DNA from: Stratiolaelaps scimitus
Taxonomy: Eukaryota > Arthropoda > Arachnida > Mesostigmata > Laelapidae
Assembly: GCA_019614645.1 (NCBI GenBank)
Contig: JABWDB010000001.1
Coordinates: 16,223,501-16,287,500, forward strand
DNA length: 64,000 nt
Reading direction: 5' to 3'
The notes under the pieces are model-generated. The model did no database searches, had not been told where the DNA came from, and was given only the letters and a program-made list of their open reading frames with translations. The translations under genes were made by a program, and so were the position numbers. Position 1 is the first letter of the stretch; each line of letters opens with the position of its first letter. This document shows positions 23,111 to 36,070 of this stretch, in pieces.

Positions 23111-25490
23111 TATTGCTGTTGATGACGCTGGTCGTAAGCAACGTCGAAAAGCTTAAACTGTAGATTTTCTCCAACTGCAAGGAAATAGAACTACAGCAGA
23201 CTAGCAAGTTGAGTTGCCCGTTGAGATGGTCGACGCGCCGGCGCGGAGGCGGCGGTTAATGAGTGCGACACAGATTTGTCGCGAATGTTGCTGCTAGTTG
23301 AGGTTCTCGAGAGAACTATGTGTGCATGGGAGGGGTACACACGGCGGGACCTGTAGAAGATATTATTTATAAGGATAACAGCAGGGCTGTCGACACAACG
23401 ATTTCCTCTGTTGTCAACCGGAGTACCTCTTTGTTCTTGCAGATATGAAATGCTGAAACAAATCGTGTACGGATGCTCGCCGATCGATCGTTGTCCAACG
23501 TTCACGTGTGCATACACTTAGTATCCTCATAACTAGAAAGTTGCCATTATAATTTCTATCGGGGTCTTACCAAATCCGACGGACGCGGTGAGTTATATCA
23601 GTTCGATTTAATTAACAGTATTTGCGGTCTTCATATATAGTAATAATCGACAACTACCTCCGGCTGCCTTTTTGATGAGAAACACATGCCACGTGATGTT
23701 CAATGATCATGTATCGTATATTTTAATAACGCCATGAAAGTGTTGCGGGCAGATGCGCTGTGGTTGTTCACGTGACCGGTAAGCCAGTCCACTTCTAACA
23801 ATCACCCCTTGAGCTGCTCGTGTCGCCCACGAGTCACTGGACAGCTGGCCATCTGAAACGGCATACGCGGAGAGGATTCGCTCGACAACATCTCATCCAC
23901 CAGAACTAAAGTCTTAACAAACCCCAGTTTGCCGTTTTGCCCGTTCCATACAAAGCGTCCCGTTTATCAGACGTGTCCAGGTTAGTCTTTGAATGGTAAA
24001 GCCAGCTGTGCGGCAGGTGACACCACTCAGCATGTGAAGAAAAGCTTAACTCAAATGCATGACTGAGTGTGTCGCTTAGCAGCTTAGCGCAGCAGCGGTA
24101 AAACAAAATCATTCATTCCACGCTTCGAATTAACGCGAGCTGAGTTTCGAGCGAAGTCGGCCTCGTTTGCTTGGCTGCGTCTGATAGGATTAACAGTGGT
24201 AGCCTATGTCTGCGCTGTGTGGCCAGATGAAATATTTCAAACAATGGCCACACTCCCGGTGCAAATTTGCATGACGACACTGTAGTCGGACGTGTTGTGT
24301 GACTGTCGTGCTGCGATCTCAATCACAGCTCCGAAGTAATATACTCGGCTGTCAAGGTCCTGAAAGGGAAGCTATTGCACGAAACGGATACATCACGCTT
24401 GCTTCATATACACGCTGAGATTTGAACGGATTGGTCAGCCACGCCAGGTTTATTTAACAAGCAAACTCGAAAATAACACATTTAGCACACAATCACGTTC
24501 ATATTCATTTGAACCTGTCGATTGGCTCAGATGTGGCCACCCGTTGCTTTCATCGTTCGCGGGTATCAGTAACTTAAACCTTAATTTAGTTAAATTATTT
24601 CGCTAAAGTAGAACGCAAGAAAATATCTTATGAAATACAATATGTATATAATCGGCAGCTACAGTTACTACAACACTTTCACACTAAAGTGTACCCTTAG
24701 ACATCACAGTTACTCTGAATAGTTTCACAAAGCCAAATCGACCATTGAAGCAGTACATGCATTCGAAACAAATCGTTCTTCACCGTTCTTAAAATCACAC
24801 TTATTGCATATTCTTTGACAAGTTGACAAAATATATTATGTGGCACACGAAATTAAGCAGGGAATGCCTCGCTGTGCAAAGAGACAATATCCTCGTCTCG
24901 CTCGGGACCTGCATCTCTTCTGGTGGATGGTAGCCTCGAAGCAGACAATGGTGTGAATAGGTGGGTTGATTGAGAATTAACACTGCATTCAATACTTGGA
25001 TCAGATGTCATTTACTCTATACATCGAAATGGCTTAATTCCTTACAATTGTAAATAAGCAAGCCATTGTTATTTATTTAAATGCGATTTATTACTGCAAT
25101 ATTTATATCCGTTTCGTACTTATAAAAAAAATTGTATAAATGGGGTAACGGCCTCACAAATACATATATATATATATATATATATACACTCTCCATGCAT
25201 TGACAGCAATTATAAACACATAAGAGTTACGAATTGGTTCCATTATAATATACAGCATACAACACAGCTGAATTATTTACAAGTATATTTTAGCCAAATT
25301 GAGAGAGTAGCATGTACTGGATACGGCGTGTCCTGATGCCAATGTGGCAACCTAAAGAGAGCTGCGAATCGAGACAATCGCTGATTGCAGGCCTCGCTAG
25401 ATAGATAGGTAGAGACAATTGGCGGTCGCCGGTATCTGCACTAAGCAGTGAGCATTATGATGGTCATAGCTCGAACATTATCAAGAGACC
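23111..25490. other. Mixed non-coding stretch
   Basis: A (TA)n tract lies at 25164-25186. Otherwise I see no repeat and no gene. Confidence 0.4.
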
Positions 25491-27200
25491 CAGACTTTGT
25501 GGATCGCTGTGCGATGGTGCCTGGCGTCTTCGAAAAGGTGCCCGTCTTTCTCCCGGCCGTGTCTACCTATAGACGGATACAAACTTCCTGGTGATGCTGG
25601 CAGAGCTGACAGAGCCTGGTGGCGATGCTGGCCAATGGCCACACAGCAATATAGGGTCCCCTATACTTTATGGCGGCGTAGTATAAGTACGTACCTCTGT
25701 ATCTGTAGGTATGTACCTTTGAGTGAGGTGAAAGTATCTGCTCAGGCTACTTCAGCCCCGAGTACCCGTTTTACTCTACCTATTTCTAGTAGAGAGAGAG
25801 AGAAAGAGTGAGAGAGATGAGATCTGGCAAATCCTAACTGGCGGTACAATAATACAGCAGCACATCATAGCCACTACACTTTGACCGGCCACTACGCACT
25901 ATCGCTGTAGTACTGCAACCACATTTCGGGAAAGGCCCAAGCAAGTTAGCAACTTGCCAGGTACACTTACAGTTCGACAGTTTGCTAGCCACATTGCGCA
26001 CACTCTATTCCGAAGTATAGTAGCTAGGTGATGGTTAAATAGCGTGCACGACCCTATTCGCGGATAGGAACTCGTAACCGTTAGACAGAGGCAGTACTCT
26101 CTCTCTGTTTCGAACTGAATCTCTCTTTATTTCTCTCGCTGCGTCTGTCTGTCTGTCTGCCGGCCGATCTCATCCACGGTCTTCTCTCTCTCACCGCTCC
26201 TTTTCACTGTCCCACACTACTTCGTACACCGCCTAACCTAACCTAGACCCCTCTGGCGGCGTTGTGGTCCATGTACGAGTGCGCGCTCGCTCTCTAGTTC
26301 GCTGTCCGGCCACCAAGCAATTGGCGCCCCGGCAAACGAAACTAGGGAGAGCCATGTGGTACTCCATCTTTAACAATCGGGTCTAGCCTGCGGACTAAGA
26401 AGCGATGTTGGCGTTTCCCGGATGGTCTGTCCCATCGCATCGCGCCTCACCCCACCACACCCCGCTCTACTCCACAAACCAACGTGACGAGGTGACTCAC
26501 ATACGTACATACAGTAAGCAGGCTTGTTCGAGTCTCCTGTTCCAAGTCCCGTCTACCTTCGCTTTCATCCTATTTGCCAACCCCGTGGAGAGGACAGCGG
26601 CGGGCCTTCTTGTGCCGTTCTCAGAGACGGTCTCCAGGGGTGAAACAGCCGACCCTGAGCACAACTAAACTAAATGACCATACACTGCTCACTAGACGCT
26701 GAGCGTTCTATCTCGCCAGCCCATCAGACGCACAGGAAGACAGGGCACGGGGGTGGGGGTTCGAAGCAAACTATATTTGTATTTGCGCCACTAATTTGGT
26801 CAGCAATTCAGAGACGGCGGCGGCGGTGGTAGCGGCGGCAGTGGCAATCGAGCACCAAACACGCGAAGCGGTACCGGTCACCACCACCACCGGACGCTAG
26901 CCAGTAATTCGGCCATCACATATCCACGCGACGCCCGGTCAGTAGCAGGGTGAGGTCGGGCGAAGAGGGAGGAACGTCCGGGGCTAGCGAACTCGCGGGC
27001 AAGGAACAAATCAACAGTATGGCATTGAAGTTATCGCCGTTGCCACACTGCGGATGAGGGAAGTTCGATGGTTGGGTGGCACGCCTACAGTTGCTTCTCT
27101 GTGGGCCATTGTTCGGCCGGAGCAGGCAGACGGACTCCCTAGTGGCCAGCGCGAATCGAGCTGAGCCACTTTTGCCACTGGTCAACACCATCTGTCCGTT
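25491..27200. other. GC-rich low-complexity island
   Basis: Pyrimidine-rich stretches (26090-26200) and a GGC/GGT patch (26815-26845). A short CCTAACCTAACCTA run at about 26233 resembles telomere units but is too short to mean much. No gene recognised. Confidence 0.35.
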
Positions 27201-28493
27201 GTTAGCAAACGGACAATGTATACAATATTGATGCTTGTCCTTTCGTCGCTATACTGTTCTCTACGCACTTTTTTCCGGCGCTGATGTTGAATTGAATAAA
27301 CTACAGGAAGAGCGCAAAATCCTTAAAGCTTGGTCACTATCCTCGAAGGCCTGGCGGCCGTCGACTGACATGACCTGGACATAAGGATGTCAAAGCGAGC
27401 GCGGGTATATATATTATATGTCTATGTACATATACAGGACATATCTAATAGTAATTTATTTCTGCGGTTAAAATCGGAAACTGTCATCTAGTTTGTTTAA
27501 TATTTAGCAACATGATATTTATATCTCGGTAAATGTAATACGCACATACTGAAATGTAATAAAAAAGCCCCCTCATCCACCTCTACGTTCAATGCCATGA
27601 TCATACATCTAATCAAGTAGCACCTACCTACAGCTATTTTGTATGTCATATACAATCTTCGCTGTTAAAGTGGACTAAAGTATTGATGACATAATATGCC
27701 CTTGAGGTACTGTCGCTCAGCGTTATCGAGACTCATCTTTGATAGACAGCTGAAGGTCAGCTATAGAATTAAGATATTTGTGACAGATTGCTTAGGTGTT
27801 GTAAAAAAAAAGGCATCTTGTGCCGGTTCACGCATACTGTTAACAATAGTTTGGGTTCTGACAATCGAAATATAATCACGTTGGAAGGCTCAGTAGGTTA
27901 ATATGATGTTTATACACAGGATAGCATATTTAAGTTGCTCGGAATTGCAATGAGTATTGAACAACAGGAAACGCTGTGTTGGAACAAAACAATTGAAATC
28001 AACATGTTTTAAGCATAACTGAGGCATCAACACAATAAAAAAAACTACTGCCGAATCTAGCCAACGACGCGAAACAACCTAACCTAACAGTATTATGGCA
28101 ATCAAATGAACTACCATTTTTGAACGTGCGAACACAGCGATAGATGATTTTATCTGACCGATGCGACCATCCTAAAGTAATTTACACAAATCCATATGCG
28201 ACTATTACATTAGCACGGATATTAATAAAATTAATAGTACATAGAATAGTAAAAGGTAGAATTTCAATAGTCACTCATAAATATGTCTATGCATTAGATG
28301 CCACCAATATATAAATAAGGTCTACCTTGTGACAGAGGAGCTGTATGTTCTGAGAATATTTGAAATATCGATACATCCTTAGCATCCCTATGCCACGAGA
28401 CAGTTACTGGTCTATCGTTTTTCGAAGCCCGCGAATTTGTCGAACTTTGCCAAAGTCATCCTGAAATACGTCGAAAATGTATTCGGACTGTAT
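27201..28493. other. AT-rich non-coding stretch
   Basis: No open frames of note and no recognisable repeat. Nothing supported here. Confidence 0.4.
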
Positions 28494-28660
28494 CAGTCAA
28501 CATTTGTCTGCATTTGTTTGTGTCCACAGTGTTGCGTTTCTATTGCATCGCAAGACGGACTTCTTTAAATGCAAATGTGCAACGGTGCGGATCGAACCCG
28601 TGCACCTACGTAGCTCCGCTGGTTGCAAGGCGCACACGAATGCACCACGCGACCGGGCTC
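28494..28660 (-). repeat. tRNA-derived SINE, copy A
   Basis: Read on the minus strand, this copy starts with a tRNA-like head carrying an A-box-like tggtgcattcg and a B-box-like GGTTCGATCC. The tail begins cacatttgcatttaaag and ends in a block related to the cagccaacattta motif of the other copies. It matches copies B and C along most of its length with many substitutions and a small insertion near the tail, so it is old. A (TA)n/T9 tract follows at about 28786-28811. Confidence 0.65.
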
Positions 28661-28811
28661 AACCTCAAGCACGTGTAGATTTTATTAAACTCCTCCGCGC
28701 GTACCGCCTACAACTAATGCCTAACTGTGATGGAAGCTTACATATCTATTTATATTTCATGTTTGTGCCCACTTTTACCCATCTACATATATATATATAT
28801 ATTTTTTTTTT

Positions 28812-31038
28812 CTTTTCGACGAGAAAAACGTCTATGACATCCCAGAGTTCATACTTAGTGCATTCCATCCCATCTCATCCGTGCTCTCTATTTTGCTGAC
28901 CTTAAAGCGAACGGCTCTACTCTAGACAATGCACTGGCACCTATGCCGGCTATTCGCGTCCATCTGAAAACATCCGGAATACACGCAATGTAGGCGCCAC
29001 CGCCGCATCCACTGCCTCGCTAGCATGTAGTGTGGAATGCCCTTAAAAGTTGTCCATTTTGCACTGGTCGTCCTGCCCGTCACGTAGGAGGTTCGTGTCC
29101 GGCTAAGTCCGTGTCTGGCCAAGCATCCTGATAGGTCTCGAAGATCTCTCTCCCTCTCTCTCTCCCTGTCTCTCTTTCCTTCCATGGGCTAAGGTTCCCG
29201 GGGCTTCGGTCCGAGACAGCAAAGCGCGTGCCGCGTGCACTACGCCGTCTTCCTATTCTGCCAGTTTGCCAAGACGCCAGGTTGCCAGCGAGCTAGCCCA
29301 TCCACTTTGTTCCCATATGGCCCCATTCTTCTGTCCCAAGTCCTCGGGGCTCCCTCCACCCAGTCTTTGGACAGCAAGCACATCTTCCTATGGAGGCGAC
29401 GGGCGGCGTTTCCCGGAAAGAAAGCAACGTGGCGTGGCACCGCAGCGTTTCGGCAGCAGTGGCGGCAAAGCATGTCCTTCTGTCTAGAGGTAGCAGGCGA
29501 GTCCTGGATGCGAGTCCTGGAGCGGATGTTGTGTGCGCACGAGGCGGAAAATAGCCAGGAGACCGCCGGACGCGATCCAGCTAGCTAGCTGGTCTGGCTA
29601 GAGCGAAAGCATGCTTCTCACTGTGAACTGAGGAACACCCCGAGGAAGGCCAAGGCGTCTGAGGCTAAAACGCCAGTACGTAAGGAGAGGACGTGGCGCT
29701 CCTCTTGAGCATCGCCTCCCCTCTTCTTCTCGCCCGTACAGGGTGGGCAGGGGGCGATGGCAGATGGCAGAGAAAGACGCTAGCAAACGCACAAGCCAAC
29801 CCAGCTCTCCCCGACCTTCGTGCACAGCTAGACTCCTGCTATGGCTCGGCGTCTGGCCATGAGAAGGTGCCTGTCTGAAAATTAAAATGCCACCGGAAAG
29901 AGCTGCCGCGACGTTCAGACAGGTCACAAGCTCCACTCCCTCGTCAGCGCGGCCTTTACGTTACGACGCCTCTTGCGAGCTATACACGAGTGGCAGGTGG
30001 TGCGCAGTACGGGTGAGGGGCGGAAGAAAGCCGGAGATCTGGAACGTCGGTAGCCGAGCTGCTGCTTGCACCGGCGTGCGAATGCCGGATGGAACAACGG
30101 CCCATCCGTGCGTCCATCAACGAACAGGACGCTGGGTTGGAATCCTCCCTGCGAGAAATCGACGGACATAGAAACAGAGAGAGAGGGAGAGATGTTAGCA
30201 ATAAGCTGAGGGGAAAAAATGCCTACACAAGTCGCTTACTGCCCCGCAGGTTGCTGTTATGGTTGTTGTTGTTCTCCGTGGCTCACCTGATGGGAAAAGG
30301 AAGGTTGAGCCTGTGTCCTTCTAAGTCATCGTACGTGACCTTATTGTCTATGTGAGAGGTCATGGCTGGGGAGATCAAGAAGAAGTCAATTTTTGAAGAT
30401 TTTGGAAAGTCTTTTGCAAAGACTATGATTGAACTAACCCTCTTCAGTTTTTGATCCAAATGATATAGCTGGACATACATAATATATATATATATATATA
30501 TATAGGTTAAGTTCACCTTGTAGATCATTATAACAATCGGCTGGTAAATGCAACGAATATCGTAATCCAAGAGCAAAATATAGATCCAATATGGTCATAC
30601 AATGACACCATGTTAGATCTATATTTTCCAATATAATATAGTACCACCTATAAAGTGATGTACGAGTCTTAACTAACTCTCTCGAAGTGTAAATCACAAG
30701 GTGGTACATTTCAATTAATACATAGAAATAGACGCAGCTACACTATACATTTCCACCAATAGAACCAAATGTATTTTGCGAAGAAAGCGTGAGTTGCCTC
30801 TTTCTAACCTTTACTATTGTCGACTGGGCAGCTGACATTACGCGCCGAGGTCGGCGCCCAATGAAAAAGATTACATGAAAATCTCGCATCGTAAAATAAT
30901 GCCATTTTGCGTGGTGGATAATGCGCTTCGATCTAACCTGACCTCAACTCCTTATAGCCTACATTAATCTGCGACACTCCCTCACTTGTAACTATGTTTG
31001 GTTGACGGAGACTTTTGTCTTCCTATTCTCGTTGCCAG
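28812..31038. other. Non-coding; GC-rich island 29.2-30.26 kb then AT-rich
   Basis: The GC-rich part has overlapping open frames on both strands but no recognisable domain. A (TA)n tract lies at 30482-30504. No gene is supported. Confidence 0.35.
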
Positions 31039-31285
31039 CAGTTCCAGAGAAAAGCCGTGCTAAACCCTCATTAGCGATTACATTTGAATGTGGTCGACTC
31101 GGCGTCTTAGCGAGCTTACCGCCCGCTTGTGATCCCTACCAATTTAACGCGGACGACACAAGACTCTGTCATGCACCAAAGTGGCCTACCCCACGGAATC
31201 AAACACAAGTTTGTATCGCGGCACAGGATATCTCTCGATTGATTATTTGTTGTCCAAATTGTCGAACAGTCATTGTTGAAGGCAG
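31039..31285 (+). CDS. Possible internal exon of an unrecognised gene
   Basis: The segment is flanked by a pyrimidine-rich acceptor (ctattctcgttgccag) and a consensus donor (gtaagt), and only one of its three frames is open. It would encode about 82 residues with several cysteines, ending near CCPNCRTVIVEG, which has a zinc-ribbon flavour. The incoming phase is 1 and the outgoing phase 2. I could not find a partner exon on either side that keeps the frame convincingly. The cysteine pattern faintly recalls the zinc-binding part of TMEM55-type phosphatases, but too few positions agree to claim it. Confidence 0.25.
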
Positions 31286-32160
31286 GTAAGTTGATCCAAA
31301 CGCTAAGTACACGGGAGATTCATTCGGCAGCAATCGCTGATGTGTAGACATGAACAAATTGAAACATCCTAGATTTCTGTGATTTCTGGTTCAAGGTGGA
31401 TGCGCGATTCGTACACTGTCGGTGTGTCATTATCGCAGAATTGTTAGCTGACAAATGCATTGTAGTACGACCAATGACTTTTGGGTCTAGATGGGCATGC
31501 TGACATGCTAAGAATATTTGTTAAATTCCAATTTTGCGCGAATCTCCATCCTTCACCAGCAATGGTGTCGACTATATTGTGGTCTACTAATGAATCTAAT
31601 GGAATCTGTGCTACTGTAGCCGAACTCTTAGGATACGTGAAAAGTGATGACCAAAAATTAACCTAACTCTTCCAGTATGAGTAGTTGAGAAAAAATCATT
31701 CAGATATTTATCGAGGTAGAGCATGCTGAGCACAATACTAATGTCCGAAATATGAGTATGCACAAAAATAGTTACGAAAACCAACGGTAATCAGATTCGG
31801 GAGAAACGAATATCCAAAACGAGTTTTAGAAGTGTTTGCTACACAGAGCTATATAACTAGCCAGCTTTCTGCAAATATTTATTGCTCTGAAGCGTTTGGA
31901 CTTCACAAAATGTTGACTTTTAATGCGTCCGAGGTGTGTGACACTTACCTCAATAGGATTTGCCATCATCTCACAATTACTATCGGACAGTGGGAACCTT
32001 TAATAATAAATCGCTGAAGTACCCACCTTGGAACTAAATGTGTTACACATTATAAGACATAGGAGTAAAAGTGCACCCATTCCATAACGCATCTGTGCTC
32101 TTCTATTATGTGTATATAATATATCCGCGCTGCCCGTAGCCTGGCACGTCGCTGGCGACA
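31286..32160. other. Region upstream of the scramblase gene
   Basis: AT-rich. A TATA-like gtatataata at about 32111-32120 lies roughly 45 bases before the scramblase ATG and could be its core promoter; this is a guess from position. No other feature seen. Confidence 0.3.
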
Positions 32161-34926
32161 ATGGATCCTGTTTATAAGCGAAGTCCACCACCGTACAATT
32201 CTGGATTTGTAACATCAGTTCCATTATCAGCTGCGCCGTTTCACACAGCAGTAGACATTCAACCTGGGCAAGTGGCACCTCATTTATATGTGATGCATGA
32301 ATGGCCTAACACCTGCACCCCGTTCCCACCGCCAGCAGGTATTTACATATATACACACACGCACATACACCTATTGCCTGACTTTCAACCGCAAGGATCA
32401 ATCTCATGTTAGCTTTCATTATTGTGTGGCAATTTAAGAATATAGGATTGCTGCCTGAATTTTGTATATCTACAGGGTCCTGTAAACGGCAGAAACTTCA
32501 TTGAGTCTAGATAGCTAAGCATAATACATACGCTTGCAATACGCGCACGTGTGTTAAGCGTATGAAGCGTATGAACTCGTTTACCATTACAAAACGTAAA
32601 CACACGCACCCGCCACATTTGTTGAGACGACTGTGCGATTTACAGAGACTCTAGACTACCAGTCGCGGCTTCTGGCTGACCTGATTGATCTCGATTCGGC
32701 TGTGATCTGTGAACCCCCACATTGTTATTCTGCGCCTGCAAACTTTGACATCTGCCGTAATCATCTCGGGCAACGATGGCGAGTATTTCGTGCTGAGGAA
32801 GAGATGATCGATTGTTCTGCTGATTGTGGTTTGGTGCGTGGCTTCGTACTTACCTTCAAGAATCAGCGAGGTATATAGGATTGGCTTCAGTCGTATTGCT
32901 AATGTTCTTGCACAGCTCCGTACGAACGGATTTATCATACCAAACATCATTGATTTTGCTCATCAAACAGCGTTCATGCTACATACTGGTGTTTCCTCCG
33001 CTATTTTTCTTTGTTTTCAACAAGCCTTTTTCGACTGCGTCCACTCCATTGTTTTCTTTGCTGTTTGCGACGGCAGTCTGAAAGCCTTTTTAGTTTAGGA
33101 TGCTCAACGATGAACACAGAAACTGAAGTCTATGTGTGCGCCCACCTCAGACCTTCTCGCCGTGGCCCATAGCAGAGTATATAACACTACAATTACTCTT
33201 CAGGGCAAGAGGTGTTAGTTCTTCGGCGCCCCTCATGCCACTGCTTGGGATGGTGTTTGCCATGCTGCTGTCTGGACACGATGACTGTTGAAAGTCCGCC
33301 TGGTATGTACACAATCACCAACGGCAGTAAACATTCACCAAGTCTCTCGAGAGCATCATACACATAACTACTTATTTGCATAGATATATAATATATATAT
33401 ATATATATGTACAGTATATACACACTTAGTTGTTCATGACACATTTCTCGCGCTGACGAAACCACGTTTGTCATGCCGAATCCAAACGTATGTTACAGCT
33501 TCTTAAGATGTTACTATGATATCATCCTAATGACGTTGCAAATTGGCATTGGAAGCCCCTGAGAAAAAGCTCTCCTCTCTACATCACATGTGCAGGCAAT
33601 GTAATAGGCTGCATACGGGAAGATTGGACCCTGTTCGGGACTTCCCTAACAGTCACGGAACCTCATGGCGAGCCTATCTTTAAAGTTACTGCCGAATGCT
33701 GTGCAGCTACGAAGGCATCAGAAAACAGACAGGCCACTAAATTCAAGGTATATACTATTCATATTATAAAAATACTTCTCTGGAGATCTGTCCTATAAAT
33801 AAATGTTTCCGGGCTGACCCACAGCCAACATTTAACGTCCACGGTACAACTGCTTTCGGCAGATCTGTCCTAACTTACGAGAAATCTCACCTATCGGGTC
33901 TAGCAGGTGAAATATAACCGTGTCTTGCTTGCAGATGTTTCGATATTACCTTCTGCTACTGGGCGTGAGCACTTTCTACAAAAGTGCTCACACTCTGTCA
34001 TAATCTACGAGGTCATTCGGTGCAATTCTTAAATAGTTTCAACAACACACTACGGGAAAGGCTGCCTCATTCGAGACGCGTTACGTATTCCGTCCGTCAT
34101 TTTTAATCTCCTATTCTCGGCATGATGAGCATGATTCATAATTCTTAAACCCGATGGAAGGCCCACTGTCGCAAGGGTCTACAACATATCGTTGTTACTG
34201 TCGTACAACCAACGAGCAGAAGTCGTAATGCAGTGTCTCTCTTTCCTGCCGTCTCTTCAGATAATGGATACTCGAAGTTCGTCGGAGGCTGGCGAAATCA
34301 TACGCCAGTTCAGCCCGTCATCGGGCTCCGAATATGTCTACAACACGATACATGTCAGCTTCGCTGCGGCGGATATTGTCCAGTGGAAAGCTCTCAAGAT
34401 TGCTGCGGCCATCCTCCTCGTAAGTGAACCACATTATGGAGTAAAGCACATTATTACCTGCTCCTTAGAGGCTTATTCCTATTACAGAACACCTGTATGA
34501 TCAATCGTATCATTAACATATCATTATCTACAGCGTTGTTAGTTTCACGAGATTTATTTTATTGTCTATGGTATTCTGATGAGATGCATGCACGAGCTGC
34601 ATGCAGTTGGTAGAGCCAAGAAATTAGTGAAGAGACGTTCAACCTATTTCAAATCGGGACCGGTCGACACAACTCTATCAACGGTAAGCTGTAACGCAGA
34701 GAAAGGCTGACACAGAAATGTACCAACAAAAAGTCCGCTTTGAATTGACAAGCAAAGGCAGGCCTAGTGATTTGTACTGGATCCAAAAATCAGCGGCGTC
34801 TATGTATGAGTCTCTGGGCATACGTTGCGCACGGGTGTCTAGGTAATACTTCCTATGTAACTGTTTCTGTTTCAGAACTATCGCTTGTTTAGTTTACCAG
34901 CGCAGGCGCAGGAACAAACCGATTAA
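32161..34926 (+). CDS. Phospholipid scramblase, seven coding exons
   Basis: Membrane protein of the PLSCR family, associated with lipid movement between leaflets and with signalling. Coding exons are 32161-32338, 32646-32870, 33204-33302, 33596-33747, 34261-34419, 34543-34683 and 34876-34926. All join in frame through GT-AG introns to give 334 residues. Landmarks in order: a proline-rich N-terminus (KRSPPPYNSG); the barrel start with NHLGQRWRVFRAEEE; GQEVLVLRRP; a cysteine cluster CLGWCLPCCCL where human PLSCR1 has its palmitoylated CCCPCC; and a C-terminal membrane helix KALKIAAAILLFHEIYF at about 261-277. Two oddities stand out. The loop that binds calcium in the human protein reads SPSSGSEYVYN here and lacks most acidic residues. 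About 50 residues follow the helix where human PLSCR1 has only a few. Exon 6 uses the acceptor at 34542, because the nearer one gives an immediate stop. The ATG has good context (gacaATGG). An AATAAA lies at 35282. Confidence 0.88.
33796..33860 (-). repeat. 5'-truncated SINE in scramblase intron 4
   Basis: The block containing cagccaacatttaacgtcca matches the tail part of the SINE family, here on the minus strand, and on its 3' side it ends in an A/T-rich tail. It is bracketed by the identical 12-mer AGATCTGTCCTA at 33784-33795 and 33861-33872. That arrangement is what target-primed insertion leaves behind. The tRNA-like head is missing, as expected of a 5'-truncated copy. Confidence 0.7.
33965..33991. 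other. Perfect 11-bp hairpin in scramblase intron 4
   Basis: GTGAGCACTTT (33965-33975) and AAAGTGCTCAC (33981-33991) are perfect complements around a five-base loop. The stem does not extend beyond 11 pairs. It is too short for a microRNA precursor, and I cannot assign a role. Confidence 0.6.
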
Positions 34927-36070
34927 ACGGGGACACTTACCGAACGTAGGTCCCGCAAAAGCTGCTGGCGCACGTTATTACGATATTCGGTAGTTTCACC
35001 AAAATGAAAACTCTGCCTTTACATCGTCATGCATCTTTTCGTCTCACCACAACCGGTCCTCTTCATCTCAAAATGGTTTTGGATGCCACAAAATTATATT
35101 CAGCCATCGATATACATCTGTAGCCGCTCGCATGCAGGCAAATCATGCCATATGGATGAACAACGTGTGTATATTTACATCCGATATCGCACATGATAAA
35201 CAGCATATATATTGTTGTTAATGTAGATGCCTACTTAGACGCGATGGTATGCCAATGTTATCTGTAATGCGCCCTAGTTATAATAAAGGCAAATTAAGAT
35301 TATGGACTATTATAGATTCGAAAAAGTCATTGAGAGATTTGGGTGATGGTGGAAACCAGGGGACGGTGGATACAGCCAGGATCTCCTTTCGTACTTCCAC
35401 AAAGAGGTCCACTAGCTCGTTCTTGCTTTTAACCATACTACATTTACTCATCAAACGAATACTACGTACTGGCAAATATTATATGATGACTTCTCACAAA
35501 ACGCATTTGCCCAAATCATCGTTTGGGCAGCAGCTTTTCCTTAGTTAGGGTTCTCGAAAAGTATATTGTATAAAAGCACTTTAAATTGCAATTTTTGCTT
35601 CAGCTGAAATAGGCCCCTGTCGGCCGGCAATAAGCGTGGCTCATCAATAGTTTGGATCACTTCCATTTAAAGATTAAATAATTACATCCAACTCATACAT
35701 CTGAGATTTTCTTTTCCATATCTTGTGAGTGGTCAACTCAAACTTATCCTGTACCGTTTCAACGTTTTCGGCCTTGCTTCTTCAAATTCTGAATTCGCCC
35801 CTTTTGCTTCGGGCGATTTATAGTAAAATCGCCATGATTGTAGCACAAGTAATTGCTTTCACGTAAAACGCATCCTGCTTTACCAGCGTGCTTTGACATG
35901 GAAAACAACAGGCTAGACTTAATTTGCCCAAACACATGATACGACACCACAGCAGTGGTGTGTACTTACCTGATAGTGTTTTACCCTCGTCCCCTCGGTT
36001 CTATATTGTACACCTGTTGTATGATCTTACATGGAAAAATCTAATTATGCGTTAAAACCAGTCAAGCGGT
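34927..36070. other. Scramblase 3' flank; no firm gene
   Basis: The first 350 bases are probably scramblase 3' untranslated sequence up to an AATAAA at about 35282. On the minus strand two stretches stay open (35278-35475 and 35759-35950), and a consensus donor gtaagt occurs near 35970 on that strand. I could not join them in frame, and neither translation is recognisable. Confidence 0.3.

Noticed and set aside
26233..26246. Telomere-like CCTAA units (also near 28078)
   Set aside because: Only two to three units each; such short runs are expected by chance.
31039..31285. Naming the orphan exon as a TMEM55-type phosphatase
   Set aside because: Only a few residues around the CPNC motif agree; the other expected CxxC motifs and membrane segments were not found.
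33965..33991. A microRNA precursor
   Set aside because: The stem is only 11 pairs with no extension on either side.
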